A stretch of DNA of 8,186 nt from Chloroflexota bacterium (lineage in GTDB: Bacteria > Chloroflexota > Anaerolineae > Aggregatilineales > Phototrophicaceae). Under the pieces are notes generated by a model that saw only the letters and a list, made by a program, of their open reading frames with translations, had not been told where the DNA came from and searched no databases. Of this stretch, positions 1 to 6,150 are shown piece after piece. Each line of letters starts with the position of its first letter. Position 1 is the stretch's first letter. The stretch is from assembly GCA_003242205.1 (NCBI GenBank), contig QGUR01000207.1, positions 1 through 8,186 of the forward strand, read 5' to 3'. Position numbers and translations under genes: made by a program.

Positions 1-1565
1 GTCGTCGTCAGCCAGTCGCTCACGGTGTTGCGGAAGCTGGAGATCATCACACTGACACCGACGATGACGCTGACGGCGACGGTCAGCGCGGCGACGGCCA
101 CCGACGTGCGGCTGAGCGAGCGCGAGACGGCGCGCGGCGCCATGCGCCCCAGAACGCCGAACAGCCGCGCCGTAACCGGCGTCAGCAAACGCATGGCGGC
201 GACCAGCACCGCCGGCGCGAACAGCGCCCCGCCGACGATGATGCAGAACAGCGCGATAAAGGCGACCAGAATGTTCTGTGTCGGCACGTTGAGCAGGAGA
301 TAACCCAGAAGGTTGAGGGCAATGCCCGCCAGTGTGATGACCGGCAGCAGACGCCGCGTACCGCGTTCGGCTTCCGAACGGCGCACCGCGCCGGCCGGGG
401 GCGTGCGCGTGGCGTCATACGAAGGGATTGCGGCGGCAATCATGCTTGCAAGTAACCCGACCGCAACGCCTTTCGCCAGCGTCAGCGGCTCGACCGCGAC
501 CGAGCGCACGTTGACGGTGAAATACAGGTCGCTGATGGTTTGCGAAACCAGATTGACGGCGGCGCGGCCAAAGATCAGCCCCAGCCCGACGCCGAACACG
601 GTGCCGATCAGCCCCAGAATGAGCGCTTCGCTGAGGATGAAGCCGAAAATCTGGCGGCGCGTCGCGCCGACGGAGCGCAGAATGCCGATCACCGGACGGC
701 GCTGCACGACGCTGAAGGTGACCGTGTTGTAAATCAGGAAAACGCCGACCACGAGCGCCAGCAGGCTCAGCGCTTGCAGGTTCAGTTCAAACGCGGCGGT
801 CATCTGGCCCAGCGTACTGCTGCGCTCGCGCGGGCTGGTGAGCACCGCGCCGGGCGGCAGGAGCGCTTCCAGCGTCGCCCGGTCATAGCTTTCCGGCAGA
901 ATCAGGTCGATGCGGCTGATAACGCCCGGACGGCCCACCAGGTCCTGCGCGGTCGAGATGTCGGTCAGCAGCAGGTTGTCGAGCGCCTGACGGCTCAGGC
1001 TGTCGTCGGTTTGCAGCAGGCCGACCACGGTCATCGTCTCAATCCTGTCGCCGGCCTGTACCGTCAGCGTGTCGCCAACAGCCACGCCGTAGCGATCGGC
1101 CAGCGACTGGCTGAACAGCGCCGAGTTCGGTTCGGCGATGAAGGCGTTGAGCGCTTCAAAAGCGGATTGCGTGTCGCCGCCGGCGTTGCTGCTGGTCAGG
1201 TACGAGCGGAATGGCGGCTCGGCGAAGGGATCGACACCCAGCACGTGCAGCGGCATGTTGCCCAGTTCTTCGACGCGCACATAGTCCTCGACCACCGGCG
1301 CGACCTCGCGCAGCCCCAGATCGAGACGAAGCGTACGGTACAGTTCGGTCGGCAGGCCCGATGGCCCGCCGATGATCTGATCGGTCGCTTTGCCGGTGAC
1401 GCTTTCCGTGCTCAGCGCGAAGGCACGGCTGGCGGAACCGTTGGCGACGTCGATGGCGATGACGACGGCGACGCCCAGCGCGACGCCCACAACGAACAGC
1501 ACGCTCTGTAACAGGCGGCGGCTCATATAGCGCCCGGCCAGCCGCAGCAGAATCGGTGTGGTCAC
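1..1565 (-). CDS. ABC transporter permease, FtsX/MacB family (YbbP-like), C-terminus outside the window
   Basis: This is the membrane subunit of a type VII (MacB/LolCDE/YbbP-like) ABC transporter. It is open for 521 codons from a GTG at 1565-1563 to the left edge, so the 3' part is missing. Visible segments: a first membrane helix at residues about 18-38, followed by the family-typical I-D-x-A-N-G; an extracytoplasmic MacB periplasmic-core-like domain at about 40-255; an FtsX core of three helices at about 264-284, 314-334 and 364-382, with the R-S-V-G-A-T-R-R coupling segment after the first of these; two linker helices (about 406-425 and 432-456); and the first helix of a second FtsX core (about 489-508). 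This layout predicts a ten-helix, roughly 800-residue or longer protein such as YbbP. The GTG has no good Shine-Dalgarno; an ATG at residue 14 is an alternative start. Such proteins use cytoplasmic ATP hydrolysis to move or release lipids, peptides or lipoproteins. The substrate here is unknown. The likely ATPase partner is at 2120-2842. Confidence 0.93.
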   Translation of the reverse strand, partial: MTTPILLRLAGRYMSRRLLQSVLFVVGVALGVAVVIAIDVANGSASRAFALSTESVTGKATDQIIGGPSGLPTELYRTLRLDLGLREVAPVVEDYVRVEELGNMPLHVLGVDPFAEPPFRSYLTSSNAGGDTQSAFEALNAFIAEPNSALFSQSLADRYGVAVGDTLTVQAGDRIETMTVVGLLQTDDSLSRQALDNLLLTDISTAQDLVGRPGVISRIDLILPESYDRATLEALLPPGAVLTSPRERSSTLGQMTAAFELNLQALSLLALVVGVFLIYNTVTFSVVQRRPVIGILRSVGATRRQIFGFILSEALILGLIGTVFGVGLGLIFGRAAVNLVSQTISDLYFTVNVRSVAVEPLTLAKGVAVGLLASMIAAAIPSYDATRTPPAGAVRRSEAERGTRRLLPVITLAGIALNLLGYLLLNVPTQNILVAFIALFCIIVGGALFAPAVLVAAMRLLTPVTARLFGVLGRMAPRAVSRSLSRTSVAVAALTVAVSVIVGVSVMISSFRNTVSDWLTT

Positions 1566-1594
1566 GTGTGTTTGATCCGTACTTGCCAGATGAG

Positions 1595-1627
1595 AACAAT
1601 AAAACAGGGCGGCTCGACACCGCCCTG
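1595..1627 (-). terminator. Intrinsic terminator after the HEAT gene
   Basis: Read on the minus strand, CAGGGCGG pairs perfectly with CCGCCCTG (arms 1620-1627 and 1605-1612) around a 7-nt loop, and TTTTATTGT follows at once. The other strand has no T-run, so it works leftward only. It starts 26 nt after the stop of the HEAT gene and ends about 30 nt before the permease GTG. It therefore separates the permease from the upstream ATPase-HEAT pair. Confidence 0.85.
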
Positions 1628-1652
1628 AAACAGGCCTTGGCTGCGGGGCGCG

Positions 1653-2108
1653 TCAGCGCTCCGACTTGCTCTCTACCTCTGCCGTTGCTTCCGTCGCTTT
1701 TTCCCGCTCCGGGTCATAGCCCAGACGCCGCAGCGACTCGCGCGCCGCTTCGCGGAACTTGTCGTGGCTGGTTTCAAACATGCGGAGCAGCGGTCCGATG
1801 GCGCGCTGGTCGCCGAGCTTGCCGAGCGATTGGACTGCGTACAGCCGCGTCTGGTAGCCCGGCGCGTCGAGTGCTTCAATCAGCGGGCCGACCGCGCGCG
1901 TGTCGCCCAGTTTGCCCAGCATCAGCGCTGCCCGGCCCCGCACGATCAGGTCTTCGTTGCGATTCTTGACCACCATGATCAGCGTTTGCACGGCTTCTTC
2001 ACCGCCGATCATGCCTAGCTTCATAACCGCCGTGCGCCGCTTTTCCTTATCGAAATCGCGCAGTTCGGCGAGGAGTTGTCGGACGACGTTGGGGTCAGGA
2101 TCAGTCAT
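1653..2108 (-). CDS. Small HEAT-repeat (PBS lyase/E-Z HEAT type) protein
   Basis: A 151-residue soluble protein without signal peptide or membrane segment. It is built from helical repeats of about 31-33 residues: roughly 21-51, 52-83 and 84-114, then a half repeat at 115-131. Repeats 2 and 3 share L-G-K-L-G-D-x-R-A-(V/I)-G-P-L at 64-76 and 95-107, the hallmark of E-Z/PBS-type HEAT repeats. The last 20 residues are highly charged. Such proteins are usually binding scaffolds; no catalytic motif is visible. The start is well supported: AAGGAG lies 7 nt before the ATG and overlaps the TAA of the ATPase gene, 11 nt upstream, so the two are co-transcribed and probably translationally coupled. Its place between an ABC ATPase and its permease suggests, by inference only, a cytoplasmic adaptor or regulator of the transporter. 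It could also be an unrelated passenger. Confidence 0.9.
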   Translation of the reverse strand: MTDPDPNVVRQLLAELRDFDKEKRRTAVMKLGMIGGEEAVQTLIMVVKNRNEDLIVRGRAALMLGKLGDTRAVGPLIEALDAPGYQTRLYAVQSLGKLGDQRAIGPLLRMFETSHDKFREAARESLRRLGYDPEREKATEATAEVESKSER

Positions 2109-2119
2109 AGTGAGGCTCC

Positions 2120-2842
2120 TTAACCGCTTACGATTGACTGGTTCAGCGTGATGCGGAGCTTGCCGTCGTGAATGCGCGCTACGCGATCCGCAAAAGGAAT
2201 AATCTCAGGATTGTGTGTCGCCATCACCAGCGTTTTGCCTCGTTCGCGCGTCAGTTCCAGCAACAGCGCCAGCACGCGTTCACCAGTCTCTTCATCCAGA
2301 TTCCCGGTTGGCTCGTCGGCCAGCACCAGCGCCGGTTCGTGAGCCAGCGCGCGGGCAATCGCCACGCGCTGCTGTTCGCCGCCGCTGAGCTTGTCGGGAA
2401 AATCGCCGGCCCGGTCAGCCAGACCAACGCGTTCCAGAAGATCCATGCCCTGCGCTTCAGCGTTGCGCCGGTTGCTCCCGCGCAACTCCAAGGGCAGCGT
2501 AATATTCTCAAGAACCGTCAATGTCGGGATAAGATTGAAAAACTGAAAGACTATTCCGATGTGGTCGCGGCGAAAAATGGTCTGGCGGTATTCATCCAGA
2601 GCGGTGATGTCAGTTCCGTGAACCGTGATCTGGCCCGCGTCAGGCCGGTCGATGCCGCTCATGAGGTTTAGCAGTGTGCTTTTGCCACTGCCACTTTTCC
2701 CAAGGAGCACGAAGAACTCGCCGGCATAGATGTCCAGGTCGACATTGTCCAGCACGGTGTGCGTGCGGCCACCTTCTTCGTACCCTTTGCAGAGGCCGCG
2801 TACCCGGACAATCGCTTCAAAACCAGCGCCGTTCGTTTTCAT
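2120..2842 (-). CDS. ABC transporter ATP-binding protein, LolD/MacB/YbbA type
   Basis: A complete 240-residue nucleotide-binding subunit with all the motifs of an active ABC ATPase: Walker A GKSGSGKST at 48-56, Q-loop Q100 in VFQFFNLIPTLTV, signature LSGGEQQR at 152-159, Walker B LVLADE at 172-177 with catalytic E177, D-loop at 181-183, and H-loop H210. The FQ-FFNLIPTLT-x-x-EN stretch and the length are typical of the LolD/MacB/YbbA family, which works with FtsX-type permeases in the cytoplasmic membrane and acts by a mechanotransmission cycle. The natural partner is the permease at 1565-1, with the HEAT protein gene between them. The ATG at 2842-2840 is preceded after only 8 nt by a consensus -10 box and has no spaced Shine-Dalgarno, which points to a leaderless mRNA. 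The substrate cannot be told from the sequence. Confidence 0.96.
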   Translation of the reverse strand: MKTNGAGFEAIVRVRGLCKGYEEGGRTHTVLDNVDLDIYAGEFFVLLGKSGSGKSTLLNLMSGIDRPDAGQITVHGTDITALDEYRQTIFRRDHIGIVFQFFNLIPTLTVLENITLPLELRGSNRRNAEAQGMDLLERVGLADRAGDFPDKLSGGEQQRVAIARALAHEPALVLADEPTGNLDEETGERVLALLLELTRERGKTLVMATHNPEIIPFADRVARIHDGKLRITLNQSIVSG

Positions 2843-2850
2843 CCTGCCCT

Positions 2851-2879
2851 ATTATACCTTGACTTCGCTTGGGTGTGCA
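2851..2879 (-). promoter_or_regulatory. Promoter of the ATPase-HEAT genes, probably leaderless
   Basis: On the minus strand a perfect TATAAT (2856-2851) lies 17 nt downstream of TGCACA (2879-2874, 4 of 6 matches to TTGACA). Only 8 nt (AGGGCAGG) separate the -10 box from the ATPase ATG. Transcription should therefore begin at, or within about two bases of, the start codon. Confidence 0.65.
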
Positions 2880-3035
2880 GAGTAATTGGTACCTCATTGC
2901 GGGGCATTGTAGCCGGAGTACATGAGCGGCGCATGACCAATGTCAGTGTACGCGCCAACTCTAAGCATTTTCCTAACTGGCGGGCGGAAAGCTACGTGTT
3001 CTGGCGTGGTCGCCGTTCGGCCGGCCAGTCGCTCG

Positions 3036-3044
3036 TGGTTTAAT
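3036..3044 (+). promoter_or_regulatory. Candidate extended -10 promoter of the aldo/keto reductase gene
   Basis: TGG followed by TTTAAT (5 of 6 matches to TATAAT) makes an extended -10 element. No convincing -35 box lies at 16-18 nt. It would start a transcript near 3051 and leave a leader of about 28 nt carrying AGGAG. A second possibility further upstream is TTGACT at 2859-2864 with AGTAAT 16 nt later. That one overlaps the minus-strand ATPase promoter and is weaker at the -10 position. Nothing else with clear function is seen in the 236-bp divergent region 2843-3078. Confidence 0.4.
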
Positions 3045-3078
3045 CGGGGAGCATCGGGCAGCAGCGATAGGAGCAACC

Positions 3079-4104
3079 ATGCGCTACAAACTACTTGGCA
3101 ACAGCGGACTGCGCGTATCAGAACTCTGTCTGGGGACGATGACCTTTGGCGAAGTCTGGGGCTGGGGCGCGTCGAAAGACGACAGCCGCGCCATGTTCGA
3201 TGTTTACGCCGAGGCGGGCGGTAACTTCATCGACACCGCCAACCGGTATACCGAAGGCCTCGCCGAGGAATATGTCGGCGAATTCATCGCGGCTGACCGG
3301 GATCATTTTGTCCTTTCGACCAAGTACACCCTGATGACGCGCGAGGGCGACCCGAACGCCGCCGGGAACCACCGCAAGAACATGGTGCGCTCGCTGGAAG
3401 CGAGCCTGAAGCGCCTGCGAACCGACTACATTGACGTGTACTGGCTGCACGCGTGGGACTACCTGACGCCGGTTGAAGAAGTGATGCGGGCGCTCGACGA
3501 TCTGGTGCGCGCGGGCAAAATTCTGTACGTCGGCGTGTCGGATACGCCCGCCTGGATCATCTCGCGCGCCAATATGCTGGCCGAGCTACGCGGCTGGTCG
3601 CCTTTCATCGGCGTCCAGTTGGAATACAGTCTGGTCGAACGCACACCGGAGCGCGAGCTGCTGCCGATGGCAAAGGCGCTCGATCTGGCTGCGCTGGCGT
3701 TTTCTCCGCTGGCGGGCGGCGCTTTGAGCGGCAAATACAGCCGGGACGGCCTGCGCCGTTCTGGCCGGTTGGGTGAAATTCCCGAACGCACGCTGGTGAT
3801 CGCCGAGACGGTCGCGCGGGTTGCGAAAGAAAGCGGGCAGACGCCCGCGCAGGTTGCGCTTAACTGGGTGCGCCAGCAGCCGTGGGGCGTGGTCATCCCG
3901 ATCATCGGCGGGCGTAGCGCCGATCAAATCCGGGAGAATCTGGACGCGCTGAAGCATGGGCTGTCGCCGGAAGCGCTCGCCACGCTGGACGAAGTCAGCC
4001 GGGTCGATCTGGGCTTTCCGCACCAGTTTCTGGCCGGGCGCGGCGTCCAGCATATCGTCTACGGCGGCACGCGCCACCTGATCGACGATCATCGCCAGCG
4101 CTGA
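3079..4104 (+). CDS. Aldo/keto reductase, probably AKR9-like
   Basis: A 341-residue cytoplasmic NAD(P)H-dependent oxidoreductase with a (beta/alpha)8 barrel fold. The catalytic tetrad is complete: D52 and Y57 in NFIDTANRYTEG, K82 in VLSTKYT, and H124 in VYWLHAWD. The cofactor segment near the C-terminus, P274-I-I-G-G-R279 to N287, has the expected P-I-I-G-x-R-x(3)-Q-x(3)-N pattern. The N-terminus (RYKLLGNSGLRVSELCLGTM) and the YSLVERTPERELLPMA stretch resemble the AKR9/aryl-alcohol-dehydrogenase-like branch. The substrate is not predictable, and broad carbonyl detoxification is the usual role. The start is firm: AGGAG at 3069-3073, 5 nt before the ATG. The same TAGGAGCAACCATG context recurs at metG. 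The gene is transcribed alone, divergent from the ABC cluster and convergent with the potassium channel, whose stop codon lies 9 bp away. The AKR superfamily includes eukaryotic Kv channel beta subunits, but nothing here shows an interaction. Confidence 0.95.
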   Translation: MRYKLLGNSGLRVSELCLGTMTFGEVWGWGASKDDSRAMFDVYAEAGGNFIDTANRYTEGLAEEYVGEFIAADRDHFVLSTKYTLMTREGDPNAAGNHRKNMVRSLEASLKRLRTDYIDVYWLHAWDYLTPVEEVMRALDDLVRAGKILYVGVSDTPAWIISRANMLAELRGWSPFIGVQLEYSLVERTPERELLPMAKALDLAALAFSPLAGGALSGKYSRDGLRRSGRLGEIPERTLVIAETVARVAKESGQTPAQVALNWVRQQPWGVVIPIIGGRSADQIRENLDALKHGLSPEALATLDEVSRVDLGFPHQFLAGRGVQHIVYGGTRHLIDDHRQR

Positions 4105-4109
4105 CGATG
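4090..4109. repeat. 20-bp quasi-palindrome over the convergent gene ends
   Basis: Bases 4090-4099 pair with 4100-4109 with a single mismatch (4095/4104); the arms are CATCGcCAGC and GCTGaCGATG. It contains the stop codon of the reductase and ends 5 bp before the stop of the channel gene. With no T-run on either side it is at best a weak bidirectional terminator or an mRNA 3'-end stabiliser. It may also be chance. Confidence 0.35.
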
Positions 4110-4113
4110 CGCC

Positions 4114-5823
4114 TCATTCGCCTTCGCCCTTTTCCTTGTAGAGCTTCAGGAAGCGCTCTTCGGCGTCGGGTGTGCCGACGAGGATGATGCGCGAATCGGG
4201 CGGCAGCGGTTCATGAGGATCAATCGTGTAGTCAAGCGTGCCGTTCTGGCGCGCCGCGATGACGGTACACCCGGTTTTCTTGCGGATGCCGGTTTCAGCA
4301 ACCGTTTTGCCTTCGAGCGAATCCGGTATTTCGATCTCAAAAACGTCCAACCCTTCGGCGACCATCAGGATGTTGTCGCGCCCGATGAGGTTGATGATCG
4401 CATTCGCGCCGGTCGATGCATAGGACATCGTCATGTCCGCGCCGGCGCGATGCAGCGTGGCGATGTTGCGCTCCACCCCGGCGCGGCTGATGATCTGGAC
4501 ATCCGGGCGCAGGCGGCGGCAATAGATCGTGAGATAAATGTTCATGTCGTCATCGTGCGTGGTGATGATGACGGTTGGCGTTTCATAGATGCCTGCCGCC
4601 TCCAGAACTTCCAGCTCGGCGGCGTCGCCCAGCACGTATTTGGTTTTATCGCGGATGCGATCCGGATTTTTCTCCACGATCCGGTAATCCAGCCCGCGCG
4701 CCGTCAGCGCTTTGGCGGTCGCCTTGCCAACACGGCCACCGCCGATGATGATCACCGGCGCGTCGGACGCTGGCGGCTGGCTGAACAGCTCGTTGAACCG
4801 CGCGATTTGTTCTTCGGAACCCGCCAGCACCAGCACGACGTTGCGCGTGATTTTTATGTCAGGCTGGGCGACTTGAAACTCTCCGCGTTGCCAGATGCCG
4901 AGCACATTGACGCCTGTCAACTCGCGCAGGCAGCTTTCGCGCAGTGTCTTGCCCACGAGCGAGGTGTTCCGCACGGGCGCTTCGGCGATGTACAGGCCGT
5001 CTACCTGACCAATCGTCTGCGCCGGCGTTGCGCCTCCTGAAACACGCCGCCCCAGTGCCTGACCCATCATCTCGCCTAATTGGAGCACGGATGTACACCC
5101 GGCGAGCTGCAGGATGTCGACAGAAGCCTCGGCATTGGCGGTGCCGATGATCGGTATGCTTTCAGAAACTTCCCGCACGGTAGCGGCGACGTTGGCATTG
5201 ACCTGATCGCTGGCAGTCGTGACGACCAGAAGCGCCTGCTGCACCCGCGCGAGTTCGTAGCTTCGGGGATTGTCCAAATCGCCGAGCATGACTTTATAGT
5301 CGAGGTCATGGAGGCGCAGCGCTTCGATCAGGTCTGGCACGAGCAGGACATACGGATAGCGATATTGCCGGAGCTTTTCGATGAGCGCTTCGGTAACCGC
5401 GTTGAAGCCGATGATGATGACATGGCCGGCGGTTTTTTTCGGTAGCTGTTTTGGCGCGCGCGCCGCCTTCTGCGCTCTGATCCACGGCTCGTAGAAAAAC
5501 TCGATAAAGGTGAACGGCAGCAGAATCAGCAGGAGGAAAATGCCGCTGAGCAGCACGAGCGTTGAAAACAGCTTGCCGATATCCGACTGGAAAGTGATGT
5601 CCCCAAAGCCGAGGGTCGACATGACCGTCAGGGTCCAATAGATGCCGGTGATGAAGCTTTGGGGGCGGCCCTCATAGGCCATGAGGTACTGGAAGATCAG
5701 GCTATAGCAGGCGACCAGCGCCGTCAGCAGGCCGACGAAGCGCAGGATGGCGAGCAGATTGAACCTTCGGGGCCGGTCCTGAAGGAATTTTATGACTTGT
5801 GAGCCGAAGAATTTCATGAACAC
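4114..5823 (-). CDS. Ligand-gated potassium channel with two RCK (TrkA-N/TrkA-C) modules
   Basis: A 569-residue inner-membrane protein. Order: cytoplasmic N-tail; TM1 about 24-48; pore helix and selectivity filter about 60-77 with T70-L-G-F-G74-D; TM2 about 85-110; first TrkA-N about 133-250; first TrkA-C about 265-347; second TrkA-N about 355-470; second TrkA-C about 488-565. Four subunits should form the pore, with eight RCK domains as the gating ring, as in the tandem-RCK channel GsuK; MthK-type channels carry one RCK per subunit. The second RCK has an intact Rossmann motif G361-G-G-R-V-G366 and acidic E384 at the end of beta-2, so it can bind NAD(H) or an adenine nucleotide. The first has G139-F-N-A-V-T144 and lacks the second and third glycines. 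The filter TLGFG is a conservative variant of TVGYG. Translation may begin at GTG 5823-5821 or at ATG 5817-5815; neither has a strong Shine-Dalgarno. The gene is single, with no Trk/Ktr partner nearby, so a complete channel is more likely than a Trk regulatory subunit. Confidence 0.94.
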   Translation of the reverse strand: MFMKFFGSQVIKFLQDRPRRFNLLAILRFVGLLTALVACYSLIFQYLMAYEGRPQSFITGIYWTLTVMSTLGFGDITFQSDIGKLFSTLVLLSGIFLLLILLPFTFIEFFYEPWIRAQKAARAPKQLPKKTAGHVIIIGFNAVTEALIEKLRQYRYPYVLLVPDLIEALRLHDLDYKVMLGDLDNPRSYELARVQQALLVVTTASDQVNANVAATVREVSESIPIIGTANAEASVDILQLAGCTSVLQLGEMMGQALGRRVSGGATPAQTIGQVDGLYIAEAPVRNTSLVGKTLRESCLRELTGVNVLGIWQRGEFQVAQPDIKITRNVVLVLAGSEEQIARFNELFSQPPASDAPVIIIGGGRVGKATAKALTARGLDYRIVEKNPDRIRDKTKYVLGDAAELEVLEAAGIYETPTVIITTHDDDMNIYLTIYCRRLRPDVQIISRAGVERNIATLHRAGADMTMSYASTGANAIINLIGRDNILMVAEGLDVFEIEIPDSLEGKTVAETGIRKKTGCTVIAARQNGTLDYTIDPHEPLPPDSRIILVGTPDAEERFLKLYKEKGEGE

Positions 5824-5860
5824 GCTGGGTCAGGCCTCGCGCATAAGCATCCGCAACTCT

Positions 5861-5866
5861 ATCATA
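5861..5866 (-). promoter_or_regulatory. Weak candidate -10 box for the potassium channel gene
   Basis: TATGAT on the minus strand (5 of 6 matches) lies 37 nt before the GTG of the channel gene. The -35 position has at best 3 of 6 matches (TCTTCA at an 18-nt spacing). It is the best candidate in the short upstream region but is not strong. Ten nt further on begins a six-codon open frame (5850-5830: Met-Leu-Met-Arg-Glu-Ala, stop). It ends 6 nt before the channel GTG. Confidence 0.3.
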
Positions 5867-5944
5867 ACCGTAACGGCTCAACAATGAAGAACGGCGGAGA
5901 TCAGCCCTGTCTTTCGACACGCTGCGTGCTGGCGCACGGAAGGC

Positions 5945-5974
5945 TTGACTCGTCCGGGCGGATTTTCCTATACT
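5945..5974 (+). promoter_or_regulatory. Near-consensus promoter of the small-RNA-like unit
   Basis: TTGACT (5945-5950, 5 of 6) and TATACT (5969-5974, 5 of 6) are separated by 18 nt, one of the best sigma-70-type matches in the window. Transcription is predicted to start at about 5981-5982. The next plus-strand protein gene of recognised family begins almost 290 nt further on, beyond an intrinsic terminator. Confidence 0.65.
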
Positions 5975-5981
5975 GATCCGT

Positions 5982-6074
5982 ATGAATGCGAATTGTCTTT
6001 CTCATCTGCGCGTGGCGCGAATGTCGGGCTGCCTGTCTCTGAAGGTCAGTTGCAGACGCTTGCCCCGCGCCTGA
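5982..6074 (+). CDS. Possible leaderless 30-residue small protein
   Basis: An ATG lies 7 nt after the TATACT box, at or one base after the predicted transcription start. It opens a 30-codon frame that stops 26 nt before the terminator hairpin. The peptide begins MNANCLSH, ends RRLPRA, has three cysteines (C5, C17, C24), is basic, and has no membrane segment or known motif. There is no Shine-Dalgarno, so it could be translated only from a leaderless mRNA. The same frame runs open upstream through the promoter, which weakens the coding case. I think the RNA itself is the more likely product. Confidence 0.18.
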   Translation: MNANCLSHLRVARMSGCLSLKVSCRRLPRA

Positions 6075-6100
6075 AGCGCGCTCTTGATGAAATGACACGA

Positions 6101-6131
6101 CCGTCTGCACTGGCAGGCGGTTTTTTATTTT
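6101..6131 (+). terminator. Strong intrinsic terminator upstream of metG
   Basis: CCGTCTGC (6101-6108) pairs with GCAGGCGG (6113-6120), 8 bp including one T-G pair, around a 4-nt loop. It is followed by TTTTTTATTTT. It ends the transcript begun near 5981 and lies about 140 nt before the metG start. Metal- or Met-dependent attenuation of metG is not supported, because metG appears to have its own promoter downstream. Confidence 0.88.
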
Positions 6132-6150
6132 CGGCGAATGGCACAGCCGG

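Larger units (their letters stand above)
5981..6131 (+). ncRNA. Candidate small RNA of about 150 nt (unknown family; 6S-like rod possible)
   Basis: The segment runs from a predicted start near 5981 to an intrinsic terminator. Its two halves pair in nested order: 5994-5997/6094-6097 (TGTC:GACA), 6002-6006/6086-6090 (TCATC:GATGA), 6008-6012/6077-6081 (GCGCG:CGCGC), 6014-6019/6066-6071 (GGCGCG:CGCGCC), 6026-6029/6062-6065 (GGGC:GCCC), and an apical hairpin 6030-6035/6047-6054. This gives about 30 pairs in one long rod with small internal loops, followed by the terminator hairpin. The overall shape recalls 6S RNA, but I see no family-specific motif and the large central bubble of 6S is not obvious. 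I saw no T-box (UGGN-type) or SRP-loop sequence. The pairing was found by eye and the region is GC-rich, so some of it may be chance. The alternative is the leaderless small ORF listed next. Confidence 0.45.

Noticed and set aside
540..1511. 323-codon open frame antisense to the permease
   Set aside because: It is rich in Arg, Gln, His and Ala with no domain, and the opposite strand encodes a coherent FtsX/MacB permease.
1..1565. Truncated or broken permease
   Set aside because: The reading frame is open to the window edge with no stop or frameshift; it is cut only by the window.
4213..5040. 275-codon open frame antisense to the potassium channel gene
   Set aside because: It is opposite well-conserved RCK domains and has no motif or start signal of its own.
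5981..6131. T-box or SAM-type riboswitch controlling metG
   Set aside because: I could not find the conserved T-box UGG(N)ACCGCG element or a SAM-aptamer core, and metG has its own promoter after the terminator. A covariance search could overturn this.
5981..6131. Signal recognition particle RNA
   Set aside because: AGGTCAG occurs at 6043-6049, but the conserved GGAA-capped domain IV sequence is absent.
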